A stretch of DNA of 64,000 nt from Roseiarcus sp963776665 (GCA_963776665.1 CAVZNQ010000032.1:1-64000), one strand, 5' to 3'. Shown: positions 37,814-47,373, counted from the stretch's first letter. Notes: generated from the sequence alone by a model not told the origin. A program made the numbers and translations.

Positions 37814-39700
37814 ATGGAACTCCCGCTCGCAGGCGTCGAGCCCAGGCTGCGGCTGCGTCTCATCGGCCTGACCGATCTGCACGCCAACCTCTATCCGTAC
37901 GACTATTATCGGGATCGTCCCGATGACTCGGTAGGCCTCGCCCGCGCGGCCTCGCTGATCGCCGAGGCGCGGAGCGAATGCCGCAACTGCCTCCTGTTCG
38001 ACAACGGCGACATTCTCCAGGGTACGCCGCTCGGCGATTTCGCCGCCGCAGCGATCATGAAAGATGCGAGCGCGATCCATCCCGTCATCGCCGCGATGAA
38101 CAGGCTCGACTACGCGGTCGCCACGCTCGGCAACCATGAGTTCAACTATGGCCTCGAGGCGCTCGAACGCGCCTATGCGCAAGCGCGCTTTCCGGTCGTC
38201 TGCTGCAATATCCTGAGAGCCGACGGCTCGCCCTGGTTCCCCCCTTCGATCGTCGTCGAGCGCGACTTCGTCGACGAGTCCGGGACGACGCGCAGGCTTA
38301 AGGTCGGCGTGGTCGGCGTCGCGCCGCCGCAGATCGCGCAGTGGGACGAGGCTCACCTCCGCGGACGCCTGATGACTGCCGATATCGTCGAGGCGGCGCA
38401 AGCGGAGGTTCACGGACTGAGGGATCGCGCCGATGTCATCGTCGCCTTGTGTCATTCCGGCGTTTCCCAGCTCGCTTCCGCGCTGGGGGAGGAAAACGCC
38501 GGGCAGGACCTCGCCAGGCTTGACGGCGTCGACGCCGTGTTCCTCGGCCACCAGCACATGCTGTTTCCTGGCGAGGACTTTGCCGGGGTGCCCGGCGCCG
38601 ACGCCGAGCGGGGAACGCTCCACGGCAAGCCCGCGGTCATGGCCGGATTCTGGGGCAGTCATCTCGGCCTCATCGATCTTTGGCTCGAGCTCGACGCCGG
38701 CCGCTGGCGGGTGGCGCGCGCACAGGTCGAGGCGCGGCCGATCGCCCGGCGCGACGCCAGCGGCGTTGCGATTGCGCTTGTCGAATCGGACCCAACCGTG
38801 CTTGACGCCGCCAAGGCCGGGCATGAGGCGACGCTTCGTTACGTCCGCACGCCGGTCGGCCGGCTCGCGGCGCCGCTGCATACCTATCTGGCGTTGATTG
38901 CCGACGGTCCGACGATCGAACTCGTCAACCAGGCCCAGCGCGCCTACGCCGCGCCGCTGGCGGCGGCGCGCCCCGATCTCGCCGCGTTGCCGGTTCTCTC
39001 GGCCTCGGCGCCGTTCAAATGCGGCGGGCGCGGCGGGCCGGACTTCTATACCGACATTGCCCAGGGCCCGATCGCGATCAAGGACGTGGCCGACATCTAC
39101 CCCTACCCCAACAGCGTGAGAGTGGTGAGGGTCGACGGCTCGACGCTGAGCGAATGGCTCGAGCGGTCGGCGTCGATCTTCCGCCGGATCGATCCCAACT
39201 CGCGCGACGAGCAGCCGCTGCTCGGTCCCGCCTTCGCCTCCTACAATTTCGATGTGATCGACGGCGTCGAATACGCCATCGACGTGACCGAGCCCGCACG
39301 CTACGACGAGTCGGGCGCTCTTGTAGCGCCGCAGGCGCGCCGCATCCGCGATCTCGCCTTCGATGGCGCGCCCGTCGAGCCGGGACAGGCGTTTCTCGTC
39401 GTCACCAACGCCTATCGCGCCGGCGGCGGGGGCGGCTTTCCGGGCTGCGACGGAACGAGCGTGGCGATCGAGGCTCCGGACGCCAACCGCGACGTCGTGC
39501 TCAAATACATTCAAAGCGCGAACGAGGTCGCGCCAAGGCCGGACGGCAACTGGCGGTTCGCGCCCTGGCCGCGTACGGTGGTTGCGACCTATCTGACGTC
39601 GCCCGCTGCGGCGACCCTTCCGGCGCCGAGGGGCCTCAGGCTGACCTCGATGGGCCTGGCGCCCGGAGGGTTCCTGAAACTGCGGGTCGAGACGGCGTAA
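37814..39700 (+). CDS. 5'-nucleotidase / 2',3'-cyclic phosphodiesterase family protein
   Basis: 628 residues from the ATG at 37814. The N-terminal metallophosphoesterase domain shows its motifs in order: DLHANLYPY, FDNGDILQGTPLGD, GNHEFNYGLEAL and later CHSG and GHQHMLFPG. The C-terminal substrate domain (FKCGGRGGPDFYTDIAQGPI, then NAYRAGGGGGFPG) is the CpdB/UshA type. Family members are usually periplasmic, but no signal peptide is present before the RLRLIGLTDLHAN strand, so it may be cytosolic or have lost its export signal. It probably hydrolyses cyclic or 5'-nucleotides. Confidence 0.88.
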   Translation: MELPLAGVEPRLRLRLIGLTDLHANLYPYDYYRDRPDDSVGLARAASLIAEARSECRNCLLFDNGDILQGTPLGDFAAAAIMKDASAIHPVIAAMNRLDYAVATLGNHEFNYGLEALERAYAQARFPVVCCNILRADGSPWFPPSIVVERDFVDESGTTRRLKVGVVGVAPPQIAQWDEAHLRGRLMTADIVEAAQAEVHGLRDRADVIVALCHSGVSQLASALGEENAGQDLARLDGVDAVFLGHQHMLFPGEDFAGVPGADAERGTLHGKPAVMAGFWGSHLGLIDLWLELDAGRWRVARAQVEARPIARRDASGVAIALVESDPTVLDAAKAGHEATLRYVRTPVGRLAAPLHTYLALIADGPTIELVNQAQRAYAAPLAAARPDLAALPVLSASAPFKCGGRGGPDFYTDIAQGPIAIKDVADIYPYPNSVRVVRVDGSTLSEWLERSASIFRRIDPNSRDEQPLLGPAFASYNFDVIDGVEYAIDVTEPARYDESGALVAPQARRIRDLAFDGAPVEPGQAFLVVTNAYRAGGGGGFPGCDGTSVAIEAPDANRDVVLKYIQSANEVAPRPDGNWRFAPWPRTVVATYLTSPAAATLPAPRGLRLTSMGLAPGGFLKLRVETA

Positions 39701-39738
39701 GCGCCCCGGCCGCATCGGGAAGCGGCTCCAAAGCCGGC

Positions 39739-39797
39739 GGAAGGAAAATCCAAGCCGCGGGAAGGAAAATCAAAGGAAAACGGGAAGGAAAATCCAA
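39739..39797. repeat. three short direct repeats
   Basis: The unit GGAAGGAAAATC occurs three times (starting at 39739, 39760 and 39783), each followed by CAA or AAA, with 9-11 intervening bases. The strand is purine-rich. It lies in the 260-bp gap between two convergent genes. The function is unknown. Confidence 0.7.
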
Positions 39798-39960
39798 ATT
39801 TTTCTCTGCCGCAAATCGTGACTTTTCAAAGGGTTAGACGACGAAGGCCGCCGGCGGCGCCTCGTCCTCGCGGATTGGCCGAGGCCGGATCCGCCAACCA
39901 GCCCACCATAGCGCGGATTTCTGATTACCGCAAGAAATTGTCGCGTTCCGCCGCCATGGG

Positions 39961-41235
39961 TCACTGGCCGAGCGCAGCGGCTCCAGCCGCGGTGTCGACC
40001 GACTTCTCGCGCGTCGTCGGATCGACGATCTTGCCGGGCGCCTGGACCGCGCCGGTCGCGACGCCGGCGGCGACGCCGATTGCGCCGCCGGTGAACGAGC
40101 CGAGCGATTCGACCAGCCCCGCCTTGGCCTCGTTGAGCGTCTGGCCCTCCGCCAGGCGTTGTCCGATCGCGCCCACGACCTCGCCGCTCGCGAACTTGCT
40201 GTGGTTGGTGAAGTCGGTCGAATCGATCTTGGTGAGGTCCACCACCTCGACCCTGCCTTTCTCGAGAATCGACCGGTAGGGCTCCTCCGTTGGATCGAGC
40301 GCGCCAAGGCGGGTCGAATCGCGCGCGAGAAAACTCGAGATGCCGAGCGCGCGATCGTCGCGCGACACGAACAGGGTGAAATAGGCCGGCCGCGGCCCCG
40401 CGTCGATTTCGGCGATCTGACGGCGGAACACGTCGATGTCGATGTCCGGCGCCGCCATCATGACGTCGCGGATCTTCGGCGACAGCCCGCGGTCGCGGAT
40501 CGCCATCTGTCTAAGCGACTCCATGACCAGGTAATTGCCCATCGAGTGGGCGAGGATGGTGATGGAGTCGACCGAAGGATCCTCCACCAGCGCCTGCAGC
40601 ACCGCCTCGAGCGCGTCGCGCGAATAGAGCGCGCTGTCGCGGTCGTAGACATAGTCCGTCAAGTTTCCGCCGGACGGCCAGGTGAACAAGACCGGAGCGA
40701 CGTTGACCCTGGCGTCATGAACGATTTGGGCGAAGCGGTAGACCGCTTCCTCGAAGCGGGTGTTGTAGCCATGGACGAAGATGAGGACCCTGCGCCCGGG
40801 CGTGCGCCGGACGCGCGCGTTGAAATCCGTTTTCGCCTGAGCCAGATCCATGCGATCGGCGCGCAGGATGACGAATTCGCGTTCGGGGTTGCCTGGCGCC
40901 GACGAGGGAAGTTGTATGTCTCCGGGCTGGCGCGCGCCATCGGGCGGGATCGATACGGCGATGTCGGCGAAATAGAGTCCGCGTCCCCGCGCGCGCCCGA
41001 ACATCACCCCTGCCGGCTCGACGACCGGCGCGCGCGTCGTCGCTACGAGAAGGTCGACCTGGCCCGCGCCCGGCGCGGTCGGCCCGACGATGAGCGTCCC
41101 ATACGGACGGCTCGAGCAGCCGGCGGCGAGCGCCGCCAATCCGACGATCCAAAGGACGCTGGCGCGGCGCCATCGCGCCGCCGCTCGTTCAACCGGCGCG
41201 CGAAACCACCGCCGCGCGCCCCACACCAGCCCCAT
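39961..41235 (-). CDS. DUF900 alpha/beta-hydrolase, lipoprotein or membrane-anchored
   Basis: 424 residues. A basic start and hydrophobic segment (ASVLWIVGLAALAAGCSSRP) end in a lipobox-like AAGC, so it is probably a lipoprotein; an internal start near the hydrophobic stretch is possible. The DUF900 domain has VLIFVHGYNTRFEEAVYRFA and the nucleophile elbow ILAHSMGNYLVMES (Ser); a downstream histidine is probably the one in DFTNHSKFASG. The C-terminal ~70 residues are Ala/Gly-rich (GGAIGVAAGVATGAVQAPGK). It is likely an esterase of unknown substrate. Confidence 0.85.
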   Translation of the reverse strand: MGLVWGARRWFRAPVERAAARWRRASVLWIVGLAALAAGCSSRPYGTLIVGPTAPGAGQVDLLVATTRAPVVEPAGVMFGRARGRGLYFADIAVSIPPDGARQPGDIQLPSSAPGNPEREFVILRADRMDLAQAKTDFNARVRRTPGRRVLIFVHGYNTRFEEAVYRFAQIVHDARVNVAPVLFTWPSGGNLTDYVYDRDSALYSRDALEAVLQALVEDPSVDSITILAHSMGNYLVMESLRQMAIRDRGLSPKIRDVMMAAPDIDIDVFRRQIAEIDAGPRPAYFTLFVSRDDRALGISSFLARDSTRLGALDPTEEPYRSILEKGRVEVVDLTKIDSTDFTNHSKFASGEVVGAIGQRLAEGQTLNEAKAGLVESLGSFTGGAIGVAAGVATGAVQAPGKIVDPTTREKSVDTAAGAAALGQ

Positions 41236-41251
41236 TGCGCGATCGCTGTTT

Positions 41252-42091
41252 TCAGCCGAGGTTCGTGCTGGCGGGCGAAGGCAGAGCCCGCAAGGCGTAT
41301 TCGATCGGCGCCAACATGCCGCTCTTCGCCGGCTCGGGCGGCTTTTGCCCTTGGGTCATGAACCAGTAGATCGCCACCAGCACGACAATGACGATCAGGA
41401 TGATCGCCCACATCGGGAAGCCGCTCGAGCTGGAGGCGGCCGCCTGCGCGCTCCTGGCGGCGGAGCTGGCGGTCGAACTCGCGGCGGTTGCCGCGCTCGA
41501 AACCGTGGACGTCGCAGTCTGAGTCGCCGCCGTGGCCATGCCGCCGAGACCGGCGAGCAGGCCGGAGGCGCCGAGCGCCCTCGAAACTTCCGCCGGCAGC
41601 GCGGCCGAGATCGCGCCCTTCTGACTGTTGAGCATGGAGAGGATCGCCGACGGGTCGGACCAGTTCGACGGGTCCTGCTGGCCTATTGTGCCGACCGTCG
41701 CATTGGTGACCGCCCCGATAAGCGACTGGGTCGCGGGGTGCGGCGCGCCTGAAAACTGGCTCAGTGCGCCCGTCAGGCTGGCGAGGCCGCCGCCGCCGAG
41801 GAGGCCGCTCAGAAGATTGGCGCCATCGTTCACGAACCGGGTGTTGCCGCCAGTCATCGCGCCGCTGAGCTTGGTCAAGAGGTCCGGGTCGGAGTTGGAG
41901 ATCGCGTCGGACACCTTCTGCGCGCCTCCGGGCGCCGCAGCCGCTGTGGCCAGCGCGGCGAGGATGGCCGGGAGCGCGGCAGCGACCAGTTTTTGGGCGA
42001 CCGCTTCGTTGACCCCGACCGATCGCGCCAGGCTGCCCACCAGTTGCGGCGTAAGATACTGTTGCACGAGACTGACAAGATTGATTGCCAT
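41252..42091 (-). CDS. DUF937 protein with C-terminal membrane helix
   Basis: 279 residues from the ATG at 42091. The N-terminal half is DUF937 (VSLVQQYLTPQLVGSLARSV, AAALPAILAALATAA and GANLLSGLLGGGGLASLTGA), a helical repeat family of unknown function. A Ser/Ala-rich linker leads to one membrane helix (GFPMWAIILIVIVVLVAIYW), so the DUF937 domain is tethered to the inner membrane. The gene lies 16 bp from the DUF900 gene and is transcribed before it on the same strand, so they may be co-transcribed. Confidence 0.82.
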   Translation of the reverse strand: MAINLVSLVQQYLTPQLVGSLARSVGVNEAVAQKLVAAALPAILAALATAAAAPGGAQKVSDAISNSDPDLLTKLSGAMTGGNTRFVNDGANLLSGLLGGGGLASLTGALSQFSGAPHPATQSLIGAVTNATVGTIGQQDPSNWSDPSAILSMLNSQKGAISAALPAEVSRALGASGLLAGLGGMATAATQTATSTVSSAATAASSTASSAARSAQAAASSSSGFPMWAIILIVIVVLVAIYWFMTQGQKPPEPAKSGMLAPIEYALRALPSPASTNLG

Positions 42092-42328
42092 TGCGAATCC
42101 CCTCGGTCCACCAGGAACGACCGGCGCCGTTCTAACAGACTTTCGTCTGCTTGGCGCGCCTCGCCGCATCGGAAAATTAGCTGCGGCGGCGGCAACCTAG
42201 ACCTTCGCCGGCCAAAATCCTAGCCGCGCCTGCGAAAGATATTGCGCCTCTCCAGGCCGCTTCCAGGCCGCTCGCGGCGTTGCCCGCCTCGCCCAGCAGG
42301 CGCATCCCCGCGGCCAGGGCGAGGGTGC

Positions 42329-43426
42329 TCAGTTGGCGAAGCGGAAATGCATGACGTCGCCGTCGGCGACCACATAGTCCTTGCCTTCGAGTCGGAACTT
42401 GCCGGCCTCGCGCGCGCCCGCTTCGCCGCGGCCCGCGGCGTAATCGTCGTAGGCGATGGTCTCGGCGCGGATGAAGCCCTTTTCGAAATCGGTGTGGATG
42501 ACGCCGGCCGCCTGCGGGGCCTTGGCCCCTTTCTCGACCGTCCACGCCCGCGCCTCCTTCGGCCCGGCGGTGAAGAAGGTGACGAGATGCAGAAGGTCGT
42601 AGCCGGCGCGGATGACGCGGTCGAGCCCCGGCTCGGACAGTCCGACCGCCTCGAGGTAGGCCTTCTGCTCGGCTTGAGGGAGGACGGCGATTTCGCTTTC
42701 GATCTTCGCCGATACGACGACTGCGACCGCGCCTTCCTTGGCGGCCTGTTCCTTGACCCGATCGGAATAGGCGTTGCCCTTGTCCGCCGACGCTTCATCG
42801 ACGTTGCAGACGTAAAGGACCGGCTTCGACGACAGGAGGCCGAGCGACTGGAAGAGCCGCCGCTCGTCGCGGCCGACGCCGGCGGCGCGCGCCGGGCGCC
42901 CTTCCTTGAGCTCGGCCAGGCTGCGCTCGGCGAGAGCGAGCAGGTCCTTGGCCTCCTTGTCGCCGCCCTTGGCGCGCTTTTCGATCTGCGCGATCCGGCG
43001 TTCGAGGCTCTCAAGATCGGCCAGCATCAGCTCGGTTTCGATGGTGGCGATGTCGGACAGGGGATCGATGCGGCCTTCGACATGGGTCACGTCGCCGTCC
43101 TCGAAGCAGCGCACCACGTGAGCGATCGCGTCGCACTCGCGAATATTGGCGAGAAACTGATTGCCGAGTCCTTCGCCCTTCGAGGCGCCGCGCACGAGGC
43201 CGGCGATGTCGACGAAGGTGAGCCGGGTCGGAATGATCTCCTTCGATCCGGCGATGTCGGCGAGGACCGCGAGTCTCGGATCAGGCACCGCCACGTCGCC
43301 GACATTGGGTTCGATGGTGCAGAAGGGATAATTGGCCGCCTGCGCCGCCGCCGTCTGAGTCAAGGCGTTGAAAAGCGTCGACTTGCCGACATTCGGCAGG
43401 CCGACGATGCCGCATTTGAAGCCCAT
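42329..43426 (-). CDS. ychF: redox-regulated ATPase YchF (Obg-like, OLA1 type)
   Basis: 365 residues. P-loop GLPNVGKSTLFNALT, DIAGLVRGASKGEGLGNQFL, and the coiled-coil insertion at about residues 130-200 are those of YchF. The C-terminal TGS-like domain ends DYVVADGDVMHFRFAN. It is an ATP rather than GTP hydrolase associated with ribosomes and stress response. In many proteobacteria ychF follows pth; that gene is not here. Confidence 0.96.
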   Translation of the reverse strand: MGFKCGIVGLPNVGKSTLFNALTQTAAAQAANYPFCTIEPNVGDVAVPDPRLAVLADIAGSKEIIPTRLTFVDIAGLVRGASKGEGLGNQFLANIRECDAIAHVVRCFEDGDVTHVEGRIDPLSDIATIETELMLADLESLERRIAQIEKRAKGGDKEAKDLLALAERSLAELKEGRPARAAGVGRDERRLFQSLGLLSSKPVLYVCNVDEASADKGNAYSDRVKEQAAKEGAVAVVVSAKIESEIAVLPQAEQKAYLEAVGLSEPGLDRVIRAGYDLLHLVTFFTAGPKEARAWTVEKGAKAPQAAGVIHTDFEKGFIRAETIAYDDYAAGRGEAGAREAGKFRLEGKDYVVADGDVMHFRFAN

Positions 43427-43482
43427 GGAAACCGTCGTGGATGAGGGGAGGTTGCGCCCTCATGCGCGGGCCGGCGGCAAAA

Positions 43483-43536
43483 GGCAAGCGCGCGAAGCGC
43501 GTCCTTCGCGGCAAGCGCGCGGGGCGCGTCCTTCCG
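43483..43536. repeat. tandem pair of 27-bp imperfect repeats
   Basis: Unit 1 (43483-43509) begins GGCAAGCGCGCGAAGCGCGT and unit 2 (43510-43536) begins GGCAAGCGCGCGGGGCGCGT; both end CCTTC plus two or three bases. Each unit can fold into a GCGCGC hairpin. They lie between ychF and the sugar isomerase gene, which are co-oriented. Confidence 0.7.
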
Positions 43537-43555
43537 CTTGGCGCGCTTTCCCGGA

Positions 43556-44398
43556 TCAGTGGACGCCGACGGCCTTCAATTCGCGCAGCGTCGAGCCATA
43601 GGCTTCCGCCACCCAGTCGCGCATCTGGCTTATGTCGGGCGGAAATTCGAGCTCGACCGATGCGGCGCCGGCAAAGCCTGCGTCCCGGATCGCAGACATG
43701 TACGCGCCGAATGGCGTGTTGCCTCGACCCGGAGGCAGATCGCCATGATTGGCGCCGTCGCAATCGGAGACGTGAACCTGGGCGATCCTGCCCCTGAGCC
43801 GGCTCAGCGCCTCGGGCGGAATGCGCATGAGCCAGAAATGCGAGATGTCGACGGTGGCTTTGACGTTCTTAAGATCCACCGCGTCGAGAAAGCGTTCCAT
43901 GTCCTCCAGCGTCCGGATGAACGCATAGTCGAAGGGGAGGAGCTCGATCGCGAGCTCGAGGCCGCGCTCCGCGGCATGGCGTCCGACTTGCTGCGTCGCG
44001 TCCACCACGAGCTTCCACTCGCTCTCCGCCGGCAGGAGGCGATGCTGGAACATGTACTCGCCCGGGACGAAGCAGAGGTTGCTGGCGCGAAACTCGGACG
44101 CGAGATCGACGACGTTTTTCGCCCGTTCGATATGATAGGAGCGGATGGCCGGGTTGAAATCGCTGAGGCCAAGGCAGGTGCACACCAGCGAATTGACCGG
44201 CATTTCGGCGGCGCGGACCTCGGTTGCATATTGGCCGCGCTCCGCCGGCGTCATGCGCCCGGGGTCGAAGCCGACGAAAAGATCGAGGCTGTCGAAGCCG
44301 ATTTTCTTCGCCTCCCGCTTGCCCGGGGCCCCCTCGTACGGCGAGCCGAACCACGCCGAGTCGATGAGGCCGAGCTTCCATTGCGGATAGGCGGTCAT
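43556..44398 (-). CDS. sugar phosphate isomerase/epimerase family (TIM barrel)
   Basis: 280 residues from the ATG at 44398 (ribosome site GGGAGGAAA). The AP-endonuclease-2-like TIM barrel is recognisable: LDLFVGFDPGRMTPAERGQY, ELAIELLPFDYAFIRTLEDM, VDISHFWLMRIPPEA, QVHVSDCDGANHGDLPPGRG and ASVELEFPPD supply the glutamates, aspartate and histidines that bind metal. The substrate (sugar, inosose or hydroxypyruvate) is not evident. It is divergent from yggS across an 88-bp gap. Confidence 0.87.
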   Translation of the reverse strand: MTAYPQWKLGLIDSAWFGSPYEGAPGKREAKKIGFDSLDLFVGFDPGRMTPAERGQYATEVRAAEMPVNSLVCTCLGLSDFNPAIRSYHIERAKNVVDLASEFRASNLCFVPGEYMFQHRLLPAESEWKLVVDATQQVGRHAAERGLELAIELLPFDYAFIRTLEDMERFLDAVDLKNVKATVDISHFWLMRIPPEALSRLRGRIAQVHVSDCDGANHGDLPPGRGNTPFGAYMSAIRDAGFAGAASVELEFPPDISQMRDWVAEAYGSTLRELKAVGVH

Positions 44399-44486
44399 TG
44401 AGTTTTCCTCCCTGGACAAAACGATAGCGGACGACCATTTTGCCGCGCAAGGGGCAGGCGCCGGCCGCCGCGCCACGGAGTTCGCT

Positions 44487-45185
44487 TTGTCGGCTACGCT
44501 GAACGCGCTCGACCCGGCCGCGCGCCTGGACGCGCTGAGGGAATCAATCGCGCGGCGGGCGCGCGATTGCGGCCGCGCGCCCGAGGAGATCAAGCTCGTC
44601 GCCGTCTCGAAGACCTTCTCGGCCGACGAGGTCTGGCCGACCATCTCGGTCGCCGGCCAGACCCGGTTCGGCGAGAACCGGGTGCAGGAGGCGATCCCCA
44701 AGTGGCGGGACTTGCGCGCCCGCGCGGCCGCGCTCGGCAAGACGATCGAGCTTCACCTGATCGGGCCGTTGCAAAGCAACAAGGCGCGCGAGGCGATCGA
44801 GACCTTCGACGTCATCGAAACCGTCGACCGCGAGAAAATCGCCGCAGCGCTGGCGCGCGAGATCGAGCGGGCCGGCAAACGCCCGCGCCTGTTCGTCGAG
44901 GTCAACACCGGCGGGGAGCCGCAGAAGGCGGGGGTCCTTCCCGAGGACGCCGACGCCTTCATCGCGCTCTGCCGCGACGCCTACGGGCTGACGATCGAGG
45001 GCCTGATGGCCATTCCCCCGGCGGGCGAGCCCGTGTCGCCGCATTTCGCCCTGCTCGGCGTCATCGCCAATCGAAATCACATTGGCGAACTGTCTATGGG
45101 GATGAGCGCCGACTGGCCGCTTGCGGTGCAACTCGGCGCGACGTATGTGCGCGTCGGTTCGGCCATCTTCGGTTCGCGTGGCTGA
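44487..45185 (+). CDS. PLP homeostasis protein YggS family
   Basis: 232 residues from a TTG start at 44487, preceded by CACGGAG. A PLP-binding TIM-barrel protein: lysine in KLVAVSKTFSADEV, FGENRVQEA, LIGPLQSNKAREAIETFDVI, LSMGMSADWPLAVQLGATYV and RVGSAIFG. This family controls free pyridoxal phosphate and amino-acid balance and has no known catalytic activity. It lies 87 bp upstream of a hypothetical membrane protein gene on the same strand. Confidence 0.93.
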   Translation: MSATLNALDPAARLDALRESIARRARDCGRAPEEIKLVAVSKTFSADEVWPTISVAGQTRFGENRVQEAIPKWRDLRARAAALGKTIELHLIGPLQSNKAREAIETFDVIETVDREKIAAALAREIERAGKRPRLFVEVNTGGEPQKAGVLPEDADAFIALCRDAYGLTIEGLMAIPPAGEPVSPHFALLGVIANRNHIGELSMGMSADWPLAVQLGATYVRVGSAIFGSRG

Positions 45186-45272
45186 CGAGCGTTCCCGCTG
45201 GCGTTCCCGAATTCCCAATCTCCACCCCAGACCGGTCGAGGTTTCGACAAAAATGCCGGGATTGATGGCCTG

Positions 45273-45860
45273 ATGGCGATACTGATCTTCGTGTTGAGCG
45301 TCGTCCTGCTGATCGCGGGCGCGGCGAGCGGTTACCAGAGCGTCGACCTCCTGCCGGACGTTATGGGGGTCCTGTACGCGCTCGCGGGCGCGGTCAGCGT
45401 CGCGGCGGCGGTGGTGACGTTCGCGATCGGGGTCATGATCCTGCGCGTCGACGCGCTCGCCAAACTCGTGCGGCAATCGGGGGCGCCGGCGATCCTGGAT
45501 GTGGCCCCCGACAGCGAACTGGCGCCGGCCGGGGAGACTGTCCTTGCGCCGGTCGCGGTCGAAGCGGAGACGCCGGAGGGCGTCAGTGAGCCGGTTGCGG
45601 CTGAGGACGAGAGCCCGATCAACATCAATCGCTCCGGCCATCTGCCCTCGCTCGATGCGATCGAGACCGTGCTCGAGACGCCGGAGACGCCGCCGAGCAT
45701 GATCGGCAGCTATTCGTCGGCCGGCGCCAATTACAAGATCTTCGCCGACGGCTCGATCGAGGCCGAAACGAACGAGGGGACCTTCAGGTTCGCCTCGATG
45801 AGCGATTTCAAGCGCCACCTTGTGGAGGCGAAGGCGGGAACGACGCCCGCGACCGAGTAA
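45273..45860 (+). CDS. hypothetical membrane protein with conserved C-terminal domain
   Basis: 195 residues. Two membrane helices at the N-terminus (ILIFVLSVVLLIAGAA and LYALAGAVSVAAAVVTFAIG) are followed by an acidic, proline-rich linker and a conserved cytoplasmic end (GANYKIFADGSIEAETNEGT, then FRFASMSDFKRHL). The tail looks like a small beta-rich domain seen in rhizobial-type proteins. The role is unknown. Confidence 0.7.
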   Translation: MAILIFVLSVVLLIAGAASGYQSVDLLPDVMGVLYALAGAVSVAAAVVTFAIGVMILRVDALAKLVRQSGAPAILDVAPDSELAPAGETVLAPVAVEAETPEGVSEPVAAEDESPININRSGHLPSLDAIETVLETPETPPSMIGSYSSAGANYKIFADGSIEAETNEGTFRFASMSDFKRHLVEAKAGTTPATE

Positions 45861-45883
45861 AGGCCACGACGGCCGCCTCGCGA

Positions 45884-46345
45884 TCAAGGTCCCAAAGGAC
45901 GATTCTCGATCCAGTCGACCATGAGCCGGCGCTCTTCGAAGAGCCACCGTCCGTCTACTTTCAAGAACTTGTCGAGATAGCGGATCGACGCGACCATGAG
46001 GCTGCGGCCGTTCGCCGCCAGGACGTGGTGCGCGATGCAATAACTCTCGCCGGTGGCGACAGCGCCATTCAGTTCGACTGTGCTCTGGCCGTTGAAATGG
46101 GTGGTCGCTTCGTATTGGCGCAGGTTGTCGAAGACTGGCCTCAGATTGGCCCTGCCGACGATGGTCTGGGTCGGATCGGGATTGCGACTGTCCATGAAAA
46201 CCAGGAAACGCGTCTCCTCAGTGAAGAGCGCCATCTGACCCTCGGCGTCGCGCCGGTCGGCGCAGTGCGCGTAGGCATCGATGAGTTCCCGGATCGCCAA
46301 TCTGTCGGCGGCTTCTTGAGGTGTGACGGTCAGGCGCTGCGCCAC
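45884..46345 (-). CDS. SnoaL-like / NTF2-fold small protein
   Basis: 153 residues from a GTG at 46345 preceded by AGAGGAGA. The cone-shaped NTF2 fold is indicated by AIRELIDAYAHCADRRDAEG, MALFTEETRFLVFMD and FNGQSTVELNGAVATGESYC. Polyketide-cyclase or ketosteroid-isomerase-like functions exist in this family, but no catalytic pair is certain here. It overlaps no neighbour and lies 29 bp after the adenosine kinase gene on the same strand. Confidence 0.8.
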   Translation of the reverse strand: MAQRLTVTPQEAADRLAIRELIDAYAHCADRRDAEGQMALFTEETRFLVFMDSRNPDPTQTIVGRANLRPVFDNLRQYEATTHFNGQSTVELNGAVATGESYCIAHHVLAANGRSLMVASIRYLDKFLKVDGRWLFEERRLMVDWIENRPLGP

Positions 46346-46374
46346 CGCGGTCTCCTCTTCGCGAGAACCATCGT

Positions 46375-47373
46375 TCAAACCGTCAACCCATTCTGCCCGG
46401 CGAGCTCGGCCAGCGACACGTTGGGACGGGCGCCGAGATGCTGGATGATCTCGGCCGCCGCCAGCGCGCCGAGCCGCCCGCAAGTCACCATGTCGCGATC
46501 GCGCGCGAGCCCGGCGAGGAAGCCGGCGGCGAACATGTCGCCCGCGCCGGTGGTGTCGACAAGCTTGGCGATCGGGAACGCGGGAACCTCCCAGGTCTGG
46601 TCGCCGCTGACGATCACGCAGCCCTTTTCCGACCGGGTGACGATTCCGAGCACGCCCTCGGCGCGCAGATTGTCGAGCGCCTCGTCGAAATGCGGCGTCT
46701 CGTACAGCGACAGGATCTCGTCGGTGTTGGCGAATATCGTGTCGACGGTCTTCGAACGCATGAGGTCGATGAATTCGCCCCGGAACCGGTCGACGCAGAA
46801 TGAATCCGAGAGCGTGAGCGCGACGCGGCGCCCGGCTGCGCGGGCGATCTCGCCCGCCTTCTGGAACGCGGTCTTGGCCGCCGGCCGGTCCCACATATAG
46901 CCTTCGAGGTAGACGACCTTCGCCGCCTTGACCAGGGCCTCGTCGACGTCCGGGGGCGCGAGATAGGAGCTCGCGCCGAGGTAGGTGTTCATCGTCCGCT
47001 CGCCGTCGGGCGTGACATAGATGAAGCAGCGCCCGGTCGAGGGCCCATGCTCTGCGGGCGCGGTCGAGAACTTAACGCCGGTCGAGCGGATGTCGTCGGC
47101 GAACGCCGCGCCGAGCGGATCGCGCTTGACCTTGCCGATATAGGCCGCAGGCACGCCGAACGAGGCGACGCCGACGATCGTGTTGGCGGCCGACCCGCCG
47201 GAAATCACCCGCGGATCGACTCGGGCGGCGTAAAGCGATTCGGCGCGATCCTCGTCGATGAGGTTCATCGCGCCCTTCAGCATCTCCTGGGCGCTGAGAT
47301 AGTCGTCGTCGGCGTAAGCGAGAAGATCGACCAGCGAATTGCCCAGCCCCAGAACCTCGACCGTCGTGCTCAT
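46375..47373 (-). CDS. adenosine kinase (PfkB family)
   Basis: 332 residues from the ATG at 47373. A ribokinase-like carbohydrate kinase: GLGNSLVDLLAYADDDYL, SGGSAANTIVGVASFGV, and the catalytic loop DTTGAGDMFAAGFLAGLA. The start with GNSLVD and the arrangement of motifs match bacterial adenosine kinases, which return adenosine to AMP; another purine or sugar substrate is possible. It is monocistronic or joined to the SnoaL-like gene. Confidence 0.9.
   Translation of the reverse strand: MSTTVEVLGLGNSLVDLLAYADDDYLSAQEMLKGAMNLIDEDRAESLYAARVDPRVISGGSAANTIVGVASFGVPAAYIGKVKRDPLGAAFADDIRSTGVKFSTAPAEHGPSTGRCFIYVTPDGERTMNTYLGASSYLAPPDVDEALVKAAKVVYLEGYMWDRPAAKTAFQKAGEIARAAGRRVALTLSDSFCVDRFRGEFIDLMRSKTVDTIFANTDEILSLYETPHFDEALDNLRAEGVLGIVTRSEKGCVIVSGDQTWEVPAFPIAKLVDTTGAGDMFAAGFLAGLARDRDMVTCGRLGALAAAEIIQHLGARPNVSLAELAGQNGLTV

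Noticed and set aside
36131..39715. A 1194-residue minus-strand frame
   Set aside because: It spans the antisense of the PodJ-like and nucleotidase genes; composition and arginine richness are those of a shadow frame.
43483..43536. CRISPR-like array
   Set aside because: Only two adjacent copies with no spacers; it is a simple tandem duplication.
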